From Monoraphidium neglectum (Eukaryota; Chlorophyta; Chlorophyceae; Sphaeropleales; Selenastraceae), in assembly GCF_000611645.1 (NCBI RefSeq), contig NW_014012860.1, forward strand, positions 1 through 19,845: a stretch of 19,845 bases of DNA. The letters run 5' to 3'. This document shows, one piece after another, positions 1 to 8,836 of this stretch (its first letter is position 1; each line of letters begins with the position of its first letter). The position numbers and the translations under genes are program-made. The notes beneath the pieces were generated by a model. That model worked only from the letters and a program-made list of their open reading frames with translations. It searched no databases and was not told where the DNA came from.

Positions 1-2
1 GC

Positions 3-320
3 GTCGGGCCGGAGCTTGCCGGCCGCATGCTGCAGATGCAGCCGCGCCTCCTGTCCACCCCTCCTGCTGATGTGGCGGCAGTCATTAGGACGATTCAGAC
101 GGGCCTCCGCACAGGCAGTCGCAACGTGGCGGCCGAGCTCGCCGCGCTGCGGCCAGAGGCGCTCACGCGCAAGCCCGAGGCGGTGGCGCGGACGGTGGCG
201 GCAGTCGTTGGGCTTTGCGGCGGCGACACTGCAGCGGCGCAGGCGATGGTGAAGCGGCAGCCGTCGCTGCTGGCTGCCTCTGGGCGCAATTGGAACGGTG
301 CGCCGGGGGAGGGGGCGCAC

Positions 321-394
<74 letters not shown>

Positions 395-1190
395 CGTGTG
401 TGTGTGTACGTGTGTGAGCGCGCGCGCTCGCGCGCGTGCGCGCGCCCACGCATGCATGTGGGCGGTTTTAGGCAAGGATTATGTTTCAGGAGCAGTGGTT
501 ATGGCATGTCGTCCCCTTCTCACCACCCAGTACTCCATGCGGGCCCTTGAAAATACACCCTGGCCTTGCGCCCGCGGACTGGCCCAGCCCATGGCCGCGC
601 TCGCGCGCGGCCACCTACCTTGGTATGACCAAGCTCGCAGCCCAGGCGCCCAGGCGCCCAACTGTCCCCCCGCCCCCTTCCCTGGCCCCCCGACCTCCCA
701 CGCCGCAGGCAAGCTGCACTTGTTGGGCCAGCTGCTGGACCTGCAGAGCCCAGGCCAGCGGAAGGCGTTGCTGGCAGCCGCCGCGTCGGCTCCCAATCTG
801 CTGACGCGCTCGCCCTCGGCCCTGGAGGCCAGCGCCGCGGCGCTCCGCAAATCGCACGGCAAGGGCACCGCGCGCGCGCTGCTGGCAGCCGCGCCGCAGC
901 TGCTCGGGTACAGCGCGGCCGCGCTGGCGTCCAGGTCGGACGCGCTGCTGCAGCTCTCAGGGCTTAGCGACGACTGGCGGGCGCGCGTGGATGCCGCGCG
1001 CGCCGAGCCCGCGCAGCTCTCGGCTGCGTTGCTCGCCCCTGAGGCCGCGTGGGCGCGGCTGCGGTGGCTGATTGAGATGGAGCAGCGGCTGGCGCCCGGG
1101 GACACGAGCCTCTTGGAGGTTCTGTTGATGAGCGACGACGTGTTTGGCGACATCTACCCCCAGTGGCGCGCGGCACGCCCAGAGGCTTGA
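3..1190 (+). CDS. mTERF-like organellar protein, 3' part (5' end outside window)
   Basis: Two exons are seen, 3-297 and 709-1190, encoding about 258 residues to the TGA at 1188-1190. The frame is open to the window edge, so the N-terminus is missing. Intron 298-708 has a GTGCGC donor and a CCGCAG acceptor, and the phase-1 join restores a Gly codon. The protein is a run of degenerate units of about 30-35 residues, each with a Pro-x-Leu-Leu type core (QPRLLSTPPADV, QPSLLAASG, APNLLTRSPSAL, APQLLGYSAAAL). This is the pattern of mTERF helical repeats. Family members bind nucleic acid in plastids or mitochondria and affect transcription, splicing or translation. The repeats are weak, so another alpha-solenoid family cannot be excluded. 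The transit peptide would lie upstream of the window. A TGTAA at 1294-1298 fits as its poly(A) signal. Confidence 0.6.
324..444 (+). repeat. (GT)n microsatellite grading into alternating purine-pyrimidine tract
   Basis: About 31 GT units (324-386) are followed by CG and TG alternation to about 444, all inside the intron of the mTERF-like gene. The tract starts 26 bases after the donor. It creates artificial Val-Cys and Thr-His repeats in the translated frames. Confidence 0.95.
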
Positions 1191-1293
1191 CCCCACCTGT
1201 GACGTTGCTGTTGACTGCCCCTGAATTTTCTCGCGTCCCTTCCCTTCTTTGTCACTACAGATTGGATTTTGTCCTTGCCCTCCTGCTCACTGA

Positions 1294-1298
1294 TGTAA
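1294..1298 (+). terminator. TGTAA polyadenylation signal of the mTERF-like gene
   Basis: TGTAA lies about 104 bases after the TGA stop at 1190. This is the usual chlorophyte poly(A) motif, and cleavage would be expected shortly after it. Confidence 0.6.
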
Positions 1299-2330
1299 AG
1301 GGGGCTTGCGCGCTGTGGCGTGTCTAGTGCTGTGCAGCGCATACTCCGCCTGTGGCCGCATCATACGGTGCTGCCGATCCAGATGCACCGTTGCCACCAG
1401 CCTAATGCCATTGAGGTGCAGCTGCTGTTCCAGCTGCTGCTTCTTCCCCTTGATCTCCGCCACATCCTGCCTGGGGCCCGGCCCTTCAGAACCCAAGCTT
1501 GTCAGGCACACATAAGCCAGCTGCTGACAGAGTGCAGTGCTGCAGTTGGAGCTGGAGAGACGGCACACCCTGTGGTGGCTGCTAATTGGATGCATGGTGC
1601 GAAGGAACGAAAGGGGGTGGTCGTGCTGCAGTGGACGACAGCAGTGCGCAGAATGGGGCTACGGCGCTGTGCGCTGCTGCGGACTGTGACAGGCCCATCA
1701 CCAGTCCGCATCTTCACAAACACATTGCCTGCAGAGATTTGCATACAGTGTCCTGACTTGCAGCGTATTGCAGCAGAGAAGAGTCGCGCCGTTAGGGGGG
1801 CGTGGGCGTCGGAACGGCACAGGAGCTGCCCTGCGAGCAGCTGGCGGGGCTGCACGTCGGCTGGGGCGTGGAAACCGGATCATCACGTGAACGCTCACGC
1901 CAGAGCACTTCACGTTCCACAAGATCATATACATTCATAAAGAGTACTTGAAGCACCAGGCCAACTTGATCGTCCACAATCGTCCATGGAAGCAGTCCAG
2001 CTCTGACAACGAAGCTGACAGCACCCCGAGTCCAGAGACCCCTCCACCGCTTCCAAGCCTGCGTAGAGCTCCCACAGACACGACCTCGGCGCGATCCAAC
2101 ATCGCGCGACACAGGTGAGGGACCCCAGAAGCCTTCGCGAGGCCAACCGCTCGTGGTGCCCGGCCTCTTTGTCAGCCAGGTGCTGCGTTCATGCTGTCTC
2201 CAAGCTGTAAGACACACGCCAACGCTGCTCCGCGCCCGGACCAGCCTGACGCCCTCACACTTGTCCCACCGCCGCTGCTCTGCAGGCGCAACGAACGCAC
2301 CCACTGCTCGTGCTGCGCCACCTCAGCATC
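1299..2330. other. Unresolved stretch between two genes; possible 5' exons or leader
   Basis: The sequence is less GC-rich than the neighbouring exons. A plus frame stays open at 1320-1940 but has no ATG near its start, no recognisable domain and ordinary composition. Minus frames at 1287-1595 and 1792-2304 are also open, and neither is convincing. The best coding-like segment is 1906-2114 (listed separately). A TGTAA at 2206-2210 could end a small gene here or be chance. Confidence 0.4.
1906..2114 (+). CDS. Possible coding exon of unknown function
   Basis: A frame of about 70 residues starts with an aromatic and His-rich part (HFTFHKIIYIHKEYLKHQ) and continues into a Ser/Pro/Thr/Asp-rich part. 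It shows more G/C at third positions than its surroundings. It is preceded by AG acceptor candidates at 1902-1905. It ends at a strong donor, CAG followed by GTGAGG at 2115; if unspliced, a TGA at 2116-2118 stops it. Splicing 2114 to 2286 (after CTCTGCAG) keeps phase and leads into the frame of the ATG at 2335. It may therefore be an upstream exon of that gene. No upstream exon or start was found. It could also be a separate short gene ended by TGTAA at 2206. No family is recognised. Confidence 0.3.
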
Positions 2331-2334
2331 AACC

Positions 2335-4101
2335 ATGGCGTCCATGACGTCCCTTCTGGTGGGTGCCGCGAGCGCACAGGAGGCGCACAGGACCTCCTTA
2401 TGCTTGCGTCAGTCGCGCTGCCGCTGTCGTTGCTGCCCGTCTACCCAAAGCTACGCAGTTGCACCGACCTGTCCACACACTGTCCTCACGCAACCGCAGG
2501 CGGTTCTCCACCTGGCCACCCTGGCCGACATCCTCAAGCGCATTACCTTGGTTGGCAAGACCACCACCATGACGACCGCCGAGGCCAGCACCGCCGACGC
2601 TGCACCCTCTGCTGCCGCCACGTCCCCGGCGCCCCTGCCCTGCGCAAACGAGTGCGCGTCGACGGACGCCTCCACCCCCGACCACGTCCCGCACGCCGCC
2701 GCCGCTGACGCACCCCCGGCCTCCAAGGCCGGCTGGTTTGTGCGCGCGGTGTCCGGCCTCAAGGACAAGTGGCGCGCCGTGACAGTCGCCGCCGCCACCA
2801 AGGCCCCTGCTACCCCCAAGACGCACGCGCCCACGCCGCGCGCCGCCAGCGCCACCTCCACTTCCAGCCGGAGCACCACCACCGCCCAGGTCACCGCCGC
2901 AGCCCCGGCTGGTGACACCGCCTCCGCCCCCGAGGCCCCCAAGAAAGCCAGCTGGCTTGCGCGCACCTTTGCCGCCGCAAAGGCCAAGTGCGGCGCTGCG
3001 AGTGACTCTGCAGCGGCCTCGTGGCGCGCGACCGCCGCCAAGGCCTCGGCCGCCCTCACCCCCAAGCGCAACGCGTCGCTGAAGAAGTGCCGCAGCGTCA
3101 AGGCTGACGCCGCGAACTCCTGCCTGCTCTCCAGTCCTGCGGTCGTTGCCCCCATTGCCGGCCCCAACGGCAACGTCACTTCCAACTCTGCCACCGCTGA
3201 CGACGCCGCCGTGCTGGTGACCATCAACGCCTCCACCGCCAGCGAGCTCGCTGCGGCAGCCCTCAAGCCCAGCCCAAAGGCTGACACAACGGGTGCGCGC
3301 GGGTGGAGCAAGAGCTTTGGCGACAGGCTCAGGGCCGCCCTGCCGCCGCGCGCCCGCAGCAGCAGGCGCCTCACGGTCCCTTCTCTCACAGCCCCCGCCG
3401 AGGCGCGCTCCGGCCTCTCGGCCAAGGCCTGCGACGCCGAGCCCGTCACCGCCACCACCGCCCACAAGGGGCGCATCGGGGCGGCGTTGAAGGCCAAGCT
3501 TGCACGCCTGTCGTCGCGCCGCAGCCGCAGCCGCCCTGACCAGGCGGCGGCGACAGAGGCGATTGGGGGCGAGGCAGCTAGCGGTGCCTTGATAGCGGCC
3601 TGCACGCACGCGATGTCCCTCCGAAGCATCTCAAGAGTGGTCCCAACCATGATGTTGCATTCCTTGCGGCGTCTCACCTACCTATGTTGGCTCATACCTT
3701 CCTTTGCCATGACATCCTCTTGCCTTACCCTGCCCCATCACGGCCAGCGCCCGCGGCGCTCTCAGCAGCGGGTGGGCCGGCAGCGCCTTGCCTTGCCCTA
3801 CCAGCTTCTCAAGCTGTATTGTTTTGTATGTGCGACTTCGAAGGGCTTGCCCCCCCTATCACTCTTGCCCGACGTGTTGTTGTGTCGCCAGCCGCATCGT
3901 GCTCTGCCGACTGCCGCCCTTGTGGCCCCTGCCCTTGGGCCCGGCTGTCACGCGCGACCAGCTCCGGCCCGCAGCCACCTCCGAGTGGCCTGCGCCTGTT
4001 TGTCAACTTCCCATCGCACCCGTGTTGGGCGGTGTTTGACCATGCATGATCCGGACGAGCGCGCAAAGCAAAGACGCCACTCTCCTCCACCCATCTCCTA
4101 A
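2335..4101 (+). CDS. Ala/Ser/Thr/Lys-rich disordered protein with repeated Trp-basic helices
   Basis: The start chosen is ATG 2335, in the good context AACCATGGCG. A 141-base intron, 2359-2499 (GTGGGT to CCGCAG), is likely. Removing it joins MASMTSLL to a hydrophobic helix (AVLHLATLADILKRITLVGK), giving about 541 residues to the TAA at 4099-4101. The body is low-complexity Ala/Pro/Ser/Thr spacer with five short basic amphipathic segments. Four start with Trp: GWFVRAVSGLKDKW (about 2731), SWLARTFAAAKAKC (about 2950), SWRATAAKASAAL (about 3013) and GWSKSFGDRLRAAL (about 3301). A Trp-less one is GRIGAALKAKLARL (about 3469). From about 3600 codon use weakens, so the true end may be earlier through an unseen intron, with the rest 3' UTR. 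Function is unknown. It could be a LEA-like protein, a membrane or nucleic-acid binder, or a multivalent linker of the pyrenoid EPYC1 type; the last is only a layout analogy. Confidence 0.55.
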   Translation: MASMTSLLVGAASAQEAHRTSLCLRQSRCRCRCCPSTQSYAVAPTCPHTVLTQPQAVLHLATLADILKRITLVGKTTTMTTAEASTADAAPSAAATSPAPLPCANECASTDASTPDHVPHAAAADAPPASKAGWFVRAVSGLKDKWRAVTVAAATKAPATPKTHAPTPRAASATSTSSRSTTTAQVTAAAPAGDTASAPEAPKKASWLARTFAAAKAKCGAASDSAAASWRATAAKASAALTPKRNASLKKCRSVKADAANSCLLSSPAVVAPIAGPNGNVTSNSATADDAAVLVTINASTASELAAAALKPSPKADTTGARGWSKSFGDRLRAALPPRARSSRRLTVPSLTAPAEARSGLSAKACDAEPVTATTAHKGRIGAALKAKLARLSSRRSRSRPDQAAATEAIGGEAASGALIAACTHAMSLRSISRVVPTMMLHSLRRLTYLCWLIPSFAMTSSCLTLPHHGQRPRRSQQRVGRQRLALPYQLLKLYCFVCATSKGLPPLSLLPDVLLCRQPHRALPTAALVAPALGPGCHARPAPARSHLRVACACLSTSHRTRVGRCLTMHDPDERAKQRRHSPPPIS

Positions 4102-5082
4102 ACCAAACCGTCGGCGTGCGGCCGCATGTCCCTTGACGTGCACTACGCCCTTCCTCACGCACCTCCTCTACCTTTGCATATTCTGCTGTCTGCCCCTGTA
4201 CAGCCCGTTGACTGTGCCTGGCAGAGCGCCGCAAACGATCCTGTGCATCTGAACAAATGCTTCTTGTGTGTGGCGGTGACTTTGTTTGTCACGTGTTCTA
4301 TGCCCAGACTCTGTACATACACGCGCGGCTTTAGCAATGTCAGGGGGTTTCTTGTGGGTTGGTGGGCCATGCACACCGTTTTTCATCATTCTGGCTGAGT
4401 GACTGGTGTTGTTGAATGGTATTGTTGTATTGGCACACAGTATAAAACAAACCATTGACATGATTTGAAGTTCGTCTTGAATTGTGAAAACAATTAGAAC
4501 CACCAGCTCAAAAAGACCACACCCTTCTGGCAGGCTGGCAGGGCTAACAGCACGGGCAGCCTGCATTCGGCAGTGCGCTGGCTGCTGCTGCGGCCGGTAA
4601 ATCAGCAACTGGCAGTATCAGCCGCCTGCAGTGCGGGATGTGATGACAACACGGCAGGGTTGATGCGCACCAGCTTGATGAGGTGTTTTGAAGTAGCTGG
4701 GAGTGGGCGGTGCAGAGTTGAGGGCCCCCACATGCAGACAATCGGACTGAAAACTCACCAGAGCTGGGGTGAATGCAGGGCTGCTGATACGTGACCTACA
4801 TGCTTGCTTGCAGGTCAGCAGTGGCGCGCCCTTAGTCAACAAGGGGATGAGCGAGAGTGCTGCACGTGCCAGCTCCGCCTAGCCAAGCACTGCGGCCTGC
4901 TTGATAACTGGGGTACTTCCATCGCACCATCAGGCTACAACCCCCCATCGCCATGCGCTGTTTCTGATGAAGCGAAGAGCTTGTCTGACGAAATAAAGGA
5001 GCTTGTGCAAAATGATTCACCGTTGCCAGCACTGCCATGGACCATTTCCTCCTGTTCTGCACGTGAGCTGACCAAAGAAGCA
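4102..5082. other. Intergenic, no convincing gene
   Basis: This stretch has lower GC than the flanking genes, and only short shadow frames are seen. It probably holds the 3' UTR of the upstream plus-strand gene and the 3' flank of the minus-strand OPR gene. A TATAAAA at about 4441 is the only promoter-like string, and no gene follows it. No TGTAA was found here for the upstream gene. Confidence 0.5.
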
Positions 5083-5087
5083 TTACA
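5083..5087 (-). terminator. TGTAA polyadenylation signal, minus strand
   Basis: TTACA on the plus strand reads TGTAA on the minus strand, only 6 bases after the OPR stop codon at 5094-5096. It suits the gene, but the implied 3' UTR is very short. Either the gene truly has one or its real 3' end is spliced elsewhere. Confidence 0.4.
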
Positions 5088-5093
5088 CGACCG

Positions 5094-8000
5094 TCAGTCA
5101 TCCCTCGACCGCCAGGCACCGCCCCCTGCGCCGCCGCGCGCCCCGCCGCCGCCGCCGCCTGCGCGCAGCCACACCGCCACGGCCTGCGCCACCGACCGCG
5201 CGTCCCGGCCGCGCCACGACCCGTCCCCACGCGCGCGCCGCGCGGCCGCCTCGTCGCGCAGGGACGCGACCCACGCCGTGGGCGGGCGGGCGCCGGCGGG
5301 CAGCAGCCGCAGCAAGGCCCAGGCCATGACCGCGAGCTCTTGGTCCCGAAACTCAGCCATCTTGCGGCCGCTTGTCGCGTAGAAGCGGGCCATCCACGCG
5401 TCTTGCGGCCGCAGCCGCAGCCGCGAGAGGGCCCAGGCCGCCATAGCGAGGTCCTGGGGCCGCCACTTGCTCAGCCGCAGGGTGCTTGTCGCGAGCAGCT
5501 CGGCGAGCGGCGCGCGCACGGCCTCGGAGCGCCACCACAGCGCCGTGGTCACGCTACGCTCCTGCTGCGCCCCCTCGCCCTCGCCGTCCTGCGCCTGCTG
5601 CTGCTGTTGCTGCTGCTGCTGTCCCTGCTGCTGCCCCTGCTGCTGCTCCTGCTGCTGCTCCTGCTGTCGCTGCTCTTGGAGCCGCTGTCGGTGCGTCAGC
5701 GTGGCGGCCGCCCAGAACGTGAGGGCGATCGACTGCGGCGCAGCATCGGGCGCGAGCTCCGCCTGGCGCCACAGCGCCGCGGCCAGCCAGCCCTCGTCAG
5801 GCTCGTGCCCCGCGCGCGCCGCGGCCCACAGCAGGACCGCCACCGCCTGCGGCCGCGCGCCGCCTAGCCTTGGGCCCGCCGCATCGCACACAGCCCCCAG
5901 CCACTCCCGAGCACCTGCAGGGCTGCGTCGCCTCGACCCGCCGCTCTCGCCGCCGCCGCTGCCGCCGCCGTTGCCGCTGCCACCGCCGCTGCCGCTGCCG
6001 CCGCTGCTGCCGCCACTGCCGCTTCCGTCGCCGCCGCCGCGTGCCTCAGGCGCGAGCCGCACGGCCGCCCACGCCACCATGGACAGCCCCTGCGGCGTCA
6101 GCTCCCCGAGCCGACCCTGCAGCACGTCCAGCGCGCGACACAGCCAGGGGCCTGCGCCCGCGCCGCCGGCGCCGCCGACGCTGCCAGCAGGCCGCAGCAG
6201 CAGTGCGGCTGCGTACAGGGTGCACGCAAACGCCTGTGGCGGCGCGTCGACCAGGCCCTGAAGCGCGGCGCCAAGGAGCTCGGCGAGCATGCGGCGCGGC
6301 GGCACGTAGCCGATGCGAGCGAGCGCCAGCAGCACCGTGCTGCCTGCGCGCGCGGCATCCAGGGGCGTGGCGTCCGCAGATGCGGCGGATTGCGGCGCGT
6401 CGTGCCGCTCAGCGGATGGCGGCCGCAGGGTGGTTTGGAGGATGGAGGCCACCAGAGCCTGCAGGTGGCTGGGCGGCGGGCGGTAGCGGAGCCGGCCAAA
6501 CGCCCACAGCAGCATTAGATGCTCCCGCTGCTGCTGCTGCTGCTGCTGCTGCGGTGGTTGCGACTGGCTCCGCTGCTCGCTCGCGGCCCGCCCCTCCGAA
6601 TCCCCCACAGGCGGCTGCTGCAGCACCTGCCACTGGCCGAGCGCCTGCGACGCCATCGCCGCCACCCACTGCGCCGGCGGCCGCGAGCGCATGCAGCTGA
6701 CCCCGAAGAGGCACATGCACACAGACCCGGCGCACATCCGCCGCCGCTGCTCGCCCGCGCGGCGGAGCGCGGCCGCCAGCCAAGGCCGCGGCGGCTGGTG
6801 GCGCAGCCGCCCCAGCGAATACAGCGCCATCCCTAGGTCCTGGAGGTTGTAGCCCGCCACCTGCTGCTGCGTAGCCGCCAGGAAGTCGCCCAGCCAGGCG
6901 TGCCCCGGCCGCCGCTCCGCGTCGGCCGCCGCCGCGGCCGCGGTGGCGTGCAGCAGCGCCGCGCAGTCGCGAGGCGAGAACGCGGGCGCGGTGCGAAGCG
7001 CGTGGGCCAGCAGATCGGCCCACGCGGCGGGCGGCAGCTGCAGGGCCAGCGCGTTGGCCGCCGCCATTGAAAGGACCAGCTCCTGCGGCTTCAGTTGCCC
7101 GGTGACCTCCGACAGGCGCCGCGCGGCGTCTGCGGCTTGCGCGGCGCCAAGGGCGGGGCTCCCGAGGGCGGCGAGCGCGTGTAGGGTCATCGCGACCTCC
7201 TGGGCCGAGAAGCGCGGCCAGCTGGTGGCCGCACGGTCTGCTAGCTGCGCGGCCAGCGCGCTGCCCGCATCGCGGCCGCCGCTGCCGCCGGCGCCACCCT
7301 CGCTGCGCGCCGTGAATGATGACGTGACCGCGGGGGCGCCGTCTGCCGTGCGCCTCCGGCCCCGCCTTTGCTGCTGCCCCTGCTGCTGATCTGACTCGCC
7401 TGCTTGCAGCCGCTGGGTTTGCGTGCCGCCCCCCGCTCCCACGCCTGCGCCAGCGACCGCCAGACAGCCAGGGCGCAGCTTTGAGAGTGCCCACAGGCTG
7501 TTTGCCACCTGCCTCGCCCCAAACTGCGGCGCGTGGAGGGACACCAGGCCCAGCAAGGACTCCTCCAGAAATTGCTCAAACCCGCCCCCAACTGCGCCGC
7601 CTTCGCTTCCTCCGCTACCATCTGCACTGCTGCTACGGCTGCTGCTGCTCCTGTTGCTCTTACTAGGGGCGCTGCTGACATTACTGCGGCTGCTGCTGAG
7701 ATTGCGGGTGGTGCTGCCACCCACTTCTGGTGCTGCTGCTGGTGTTGCTGCTGCCGCTGCTGCTGGTGCCTCCGCTGAACCGTCCGTGCCCGCAGCGTTT
7801 GCCTCAAGCAGGTGCGCACAGCGCGTGATGGCCGCAGACGCGTGGATGGGGTTGAGGGCACCAGCATGCTGCTCCAGCAGCGCCCGCAGCTGCCGCCAGT
7901 CACCCGCCTTGCAGATGAGAGCTGTGAGCAGCGGGGGGTCCAGGGGCGTGGCTGGGGCACCGCTCGGGGCCCTTGTGTCGCTGCCTGGCCCTGGGGACCT

Positions 8001-8159
8001 GCCGCGCCCCGCAGCTGCTGATGTGGAGCGGCGACGGCACTCCTCCGTGCAGCAAGTGCGGGTGTGGCGCGACGAGGCCACATGTCTGGGTAGCAGAAGT
8101 GCCTTGTAGCGCGCTAATATTGCTGTGAAGGTGACATGGCTCGCGTCTAGGCTGAGCAT
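5094..8159 (-). CDS. Octotricopeptide-repeat (OPR) protein, probable organellar RNA factor
   Basis: A single open frame of 1021 residues. The first ~55 residues are rich in Arg, Ser, Thr and Ala with few acids and look like an organelle transit peptide. From about residue 210 to 1002 there are many copies of the OPR pattern, a PQ-x-hydrophobic-Ala...Trp-Ala-Leu core followed by Arg-Pro-Pro...Trp. Examples are ARQVANSLWALSKLRP (about 210), NLQDLGMALYSLGRLRHQPP, PQGLSMVAWAAVRL, PQDLAMAAWALSRLRLRP (about 899) and DQELAVMAWALLRLLP. Known OPR proteins such as TBC2 and TAA1 of Chlamydomonas bind specific plastid transcripts and control their stability, splicing or translation. The repeats are interrupted by two poly-Gln tracts, a Gly/Ser-rich linker (about 706-740) and a Ser-rich stretch (about 150-185). 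No C-terminal RAP domain or nuclease is visible. The target RNA cannot be read from sequence. Confidence 0.85.
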   Translation of the reverse strand: MLSLDASHVTFTAILARYKALLLPRHVASSRHTRTCCTEECRRRSTSAAAGRGRSPGPGSDTRAPSGAPATPLDPPLLTALICKAGDWRQLRALLEQHAGALNPIHASAAITRCAHLLEANAAGTDGSAEAPAAAAAATPAAAPEVGGSTTRNLSSSRSNVSSAPSKSNRSSSSRSSSADGSGGSEGGAVGGGFEQFLEESLLGLVSLHAPQFGARQVANSLWALSKLRPGCLAVAGAGVGAGGGTQTQRLQAGESDQQQGQQQRRGRRRTADGAPAVTSSFTARSEGGAGGSGGRDAGSALAAQLADRAATSWPRFSAQEVAMTLHALAALGSPALGAAQAADAARRLSEVTGQLKPQELVLSMAAANALALQLPPAAWADLLAHALRTAPAFSPRDCAALLHATAAAAAADAERRPGHAWLGDFLAATQQQVAGYNLQDLGMALYSLGRLRHQPPRPWLAAALRRAGEQRRRMCAGSVCMCLFGVSCMRSRPPAQWVAAMASQALGQWQVLQQPPVGDSEGRAASEQRSQSQPPQQQQQQQQREHLMLLWAFGRLRYRPPPSHLQALVASILQTTLRPPSAERHDAPQSAASADATPLDAARAGSTVLLALARIGYVPPRRMLAELLGAALQGLVDAPPQAFACTLYAAALLLRPAGSVGGAGGAGAGPWLCRALDVLQGRLGELTPQGLSMVAWAAVRLAPEARGGGDGSGSGGSSGGSGSGGGSGNGGGSGGGESGGSRRRSPAGAREWLGAVCDAAGPRLGGARPQAVAVLLWAAARAGHEPDEGWLAAALWRQAELAPDAAPQSIALTFWAAATLTHRQRLQEQRQQEQQQEQQQGQQQGQQQQQQQQQAQDGEGEGAQQERSVTTALWWRSEAVRAPLAELLATSTLRLSKWRPQDLAMAAWALSRLRLRPQDAWMARFYATSGRKMAEFRDQELAVMAWALLRLLPAGARPPTAWVASLRDEAAARRARGDGSWRGRDARSVAQAVAVWLRAGGGGGGARGGAGGGAWRSRDD
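5594..5683 (-). repeat. CAG/CTG tract encoding poly-Gln in the OPR protein
   Basis: Interrupted CTG triplets on the plus strand are read as Gln-rich sequence (about residues 826-855) between two OPR units. It is probably a disordered spacer prone to length change. Confidence 0.85.
6528..6552 (-). repeat. Pure CTG run encoding eight Gln in the OPR protein
   Basis: Perfect triplet repeat within the OPR frame, just before the repeat core LMLLWAFGRLRYRPPP. Confidence 0.85.
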
Positions 8160-8578
8160 GGACGAGCTAGATCACAGATCGCATCGGGTCCTCAGGTTAA
8201 ACACGACTACCGGTTTGACTCTTTACACCAGTTATGGTTTAGTTTCTTTCCTGCTACTGTAGATGCCGCTGACTCGACTGCCAGCACAAGCGCCGGGACT
8301 CGCGCTTGACTGCTTGTGCATTCTAGTCGTGTCGCCGCACCCTCTTCGTGCAACCGAAGGACAGGCCATAGTATAGTCGCAGAATTCAGCACTGATAGTG
8401 TGATTGTCACGCACTGACATGAGTGAGCATGTTGCTAAACCTACTGGGCCCATGGTCCTGGAGATCACACAAGTTGACCCTTGACCGCCTCCTGAGTTGA
8501 CTGCATCACGCGAGCGAATATCAAGGGCCGTGATGCCGAAAGCAACGCTCCTTCAACCCTCATCATCCCGCCGAAAGA
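8160..8578 (-). promoter_or_regulatory. Upstream region of the OPR gene
   Basis: No gene is seen. This AT-richer stretch lies between the OPR start codon (8159) and the APC11 3' end, so it should hold the OPR promoter and 5' UTR. No clear TATA box or named element could be assigned. Confidence 0.4.
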
Positions 8579-8583
8579 TTACA
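8579..8583 (-). terminator. TGTAA polyadenylation signal of APC11
   Basis: TTACA on the plus strand, about 250 bases beyond the APC11 stop. A second copy at 8654-8658, about 180 bases from the stop, is an equal candidate. The two may be alternative sites. Confidence 0.5.
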
Positions 8584-8836
8584 GTATGCCGTGTTGATAT
8601 TGCCAAGGGCTGTGCATGACAAAAACGCGTTGGCGTATCACACACAAAGCAAGTTACAACAGCGGCCTGCGCACACACGAAGAGCTGCTAAATCGCAGCA
8701 CACTGCTGGATATTCAAGAGTCAAGCACTCGTAATACGATACATAAACACCCGCTGCAAAGGAACCACCGGAGAAGCACCCGCCTGCCACAGGAGCGGTG
8801 CACGCTCTCTAATCGCTCGTCCGCCCCATACATGTC

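Noticed and set aside
324..450. Val-Cys and Thr-His repeat proteins
   Set aside because: They are direct translations of the intronic GT microsatellite.
1792..2304. Minus-strand open frame of 170 residues as a transposon fragment
   Set aside because: No transposase, reverse transcriptase or terminal repeat feature is visible.
3293..3391. Possible 99-base intron (GTGCGC to CTCACAG) in the disordered-protein gene
   Set aside because: The segment encodes a Trp-basic helix matching the other copies, so it is more likely coding. An in-phase alternative splice cannot be excluded.
2398..3677. Two minus-strand open frames of over 400 residues
   Set aside because: They mirror the Ala-rich plus-strand gene. 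Composition is Gly/Arg or Ala/Val biased, with no motif or splice support.
5467..7494. Several long plus and minus frames overlapping the OPR gene
   Set aside because: The OPR frame has a recurrent repeat pattern over its whole length, while the others are Cys-, Arg- or Pro-rich shadows.
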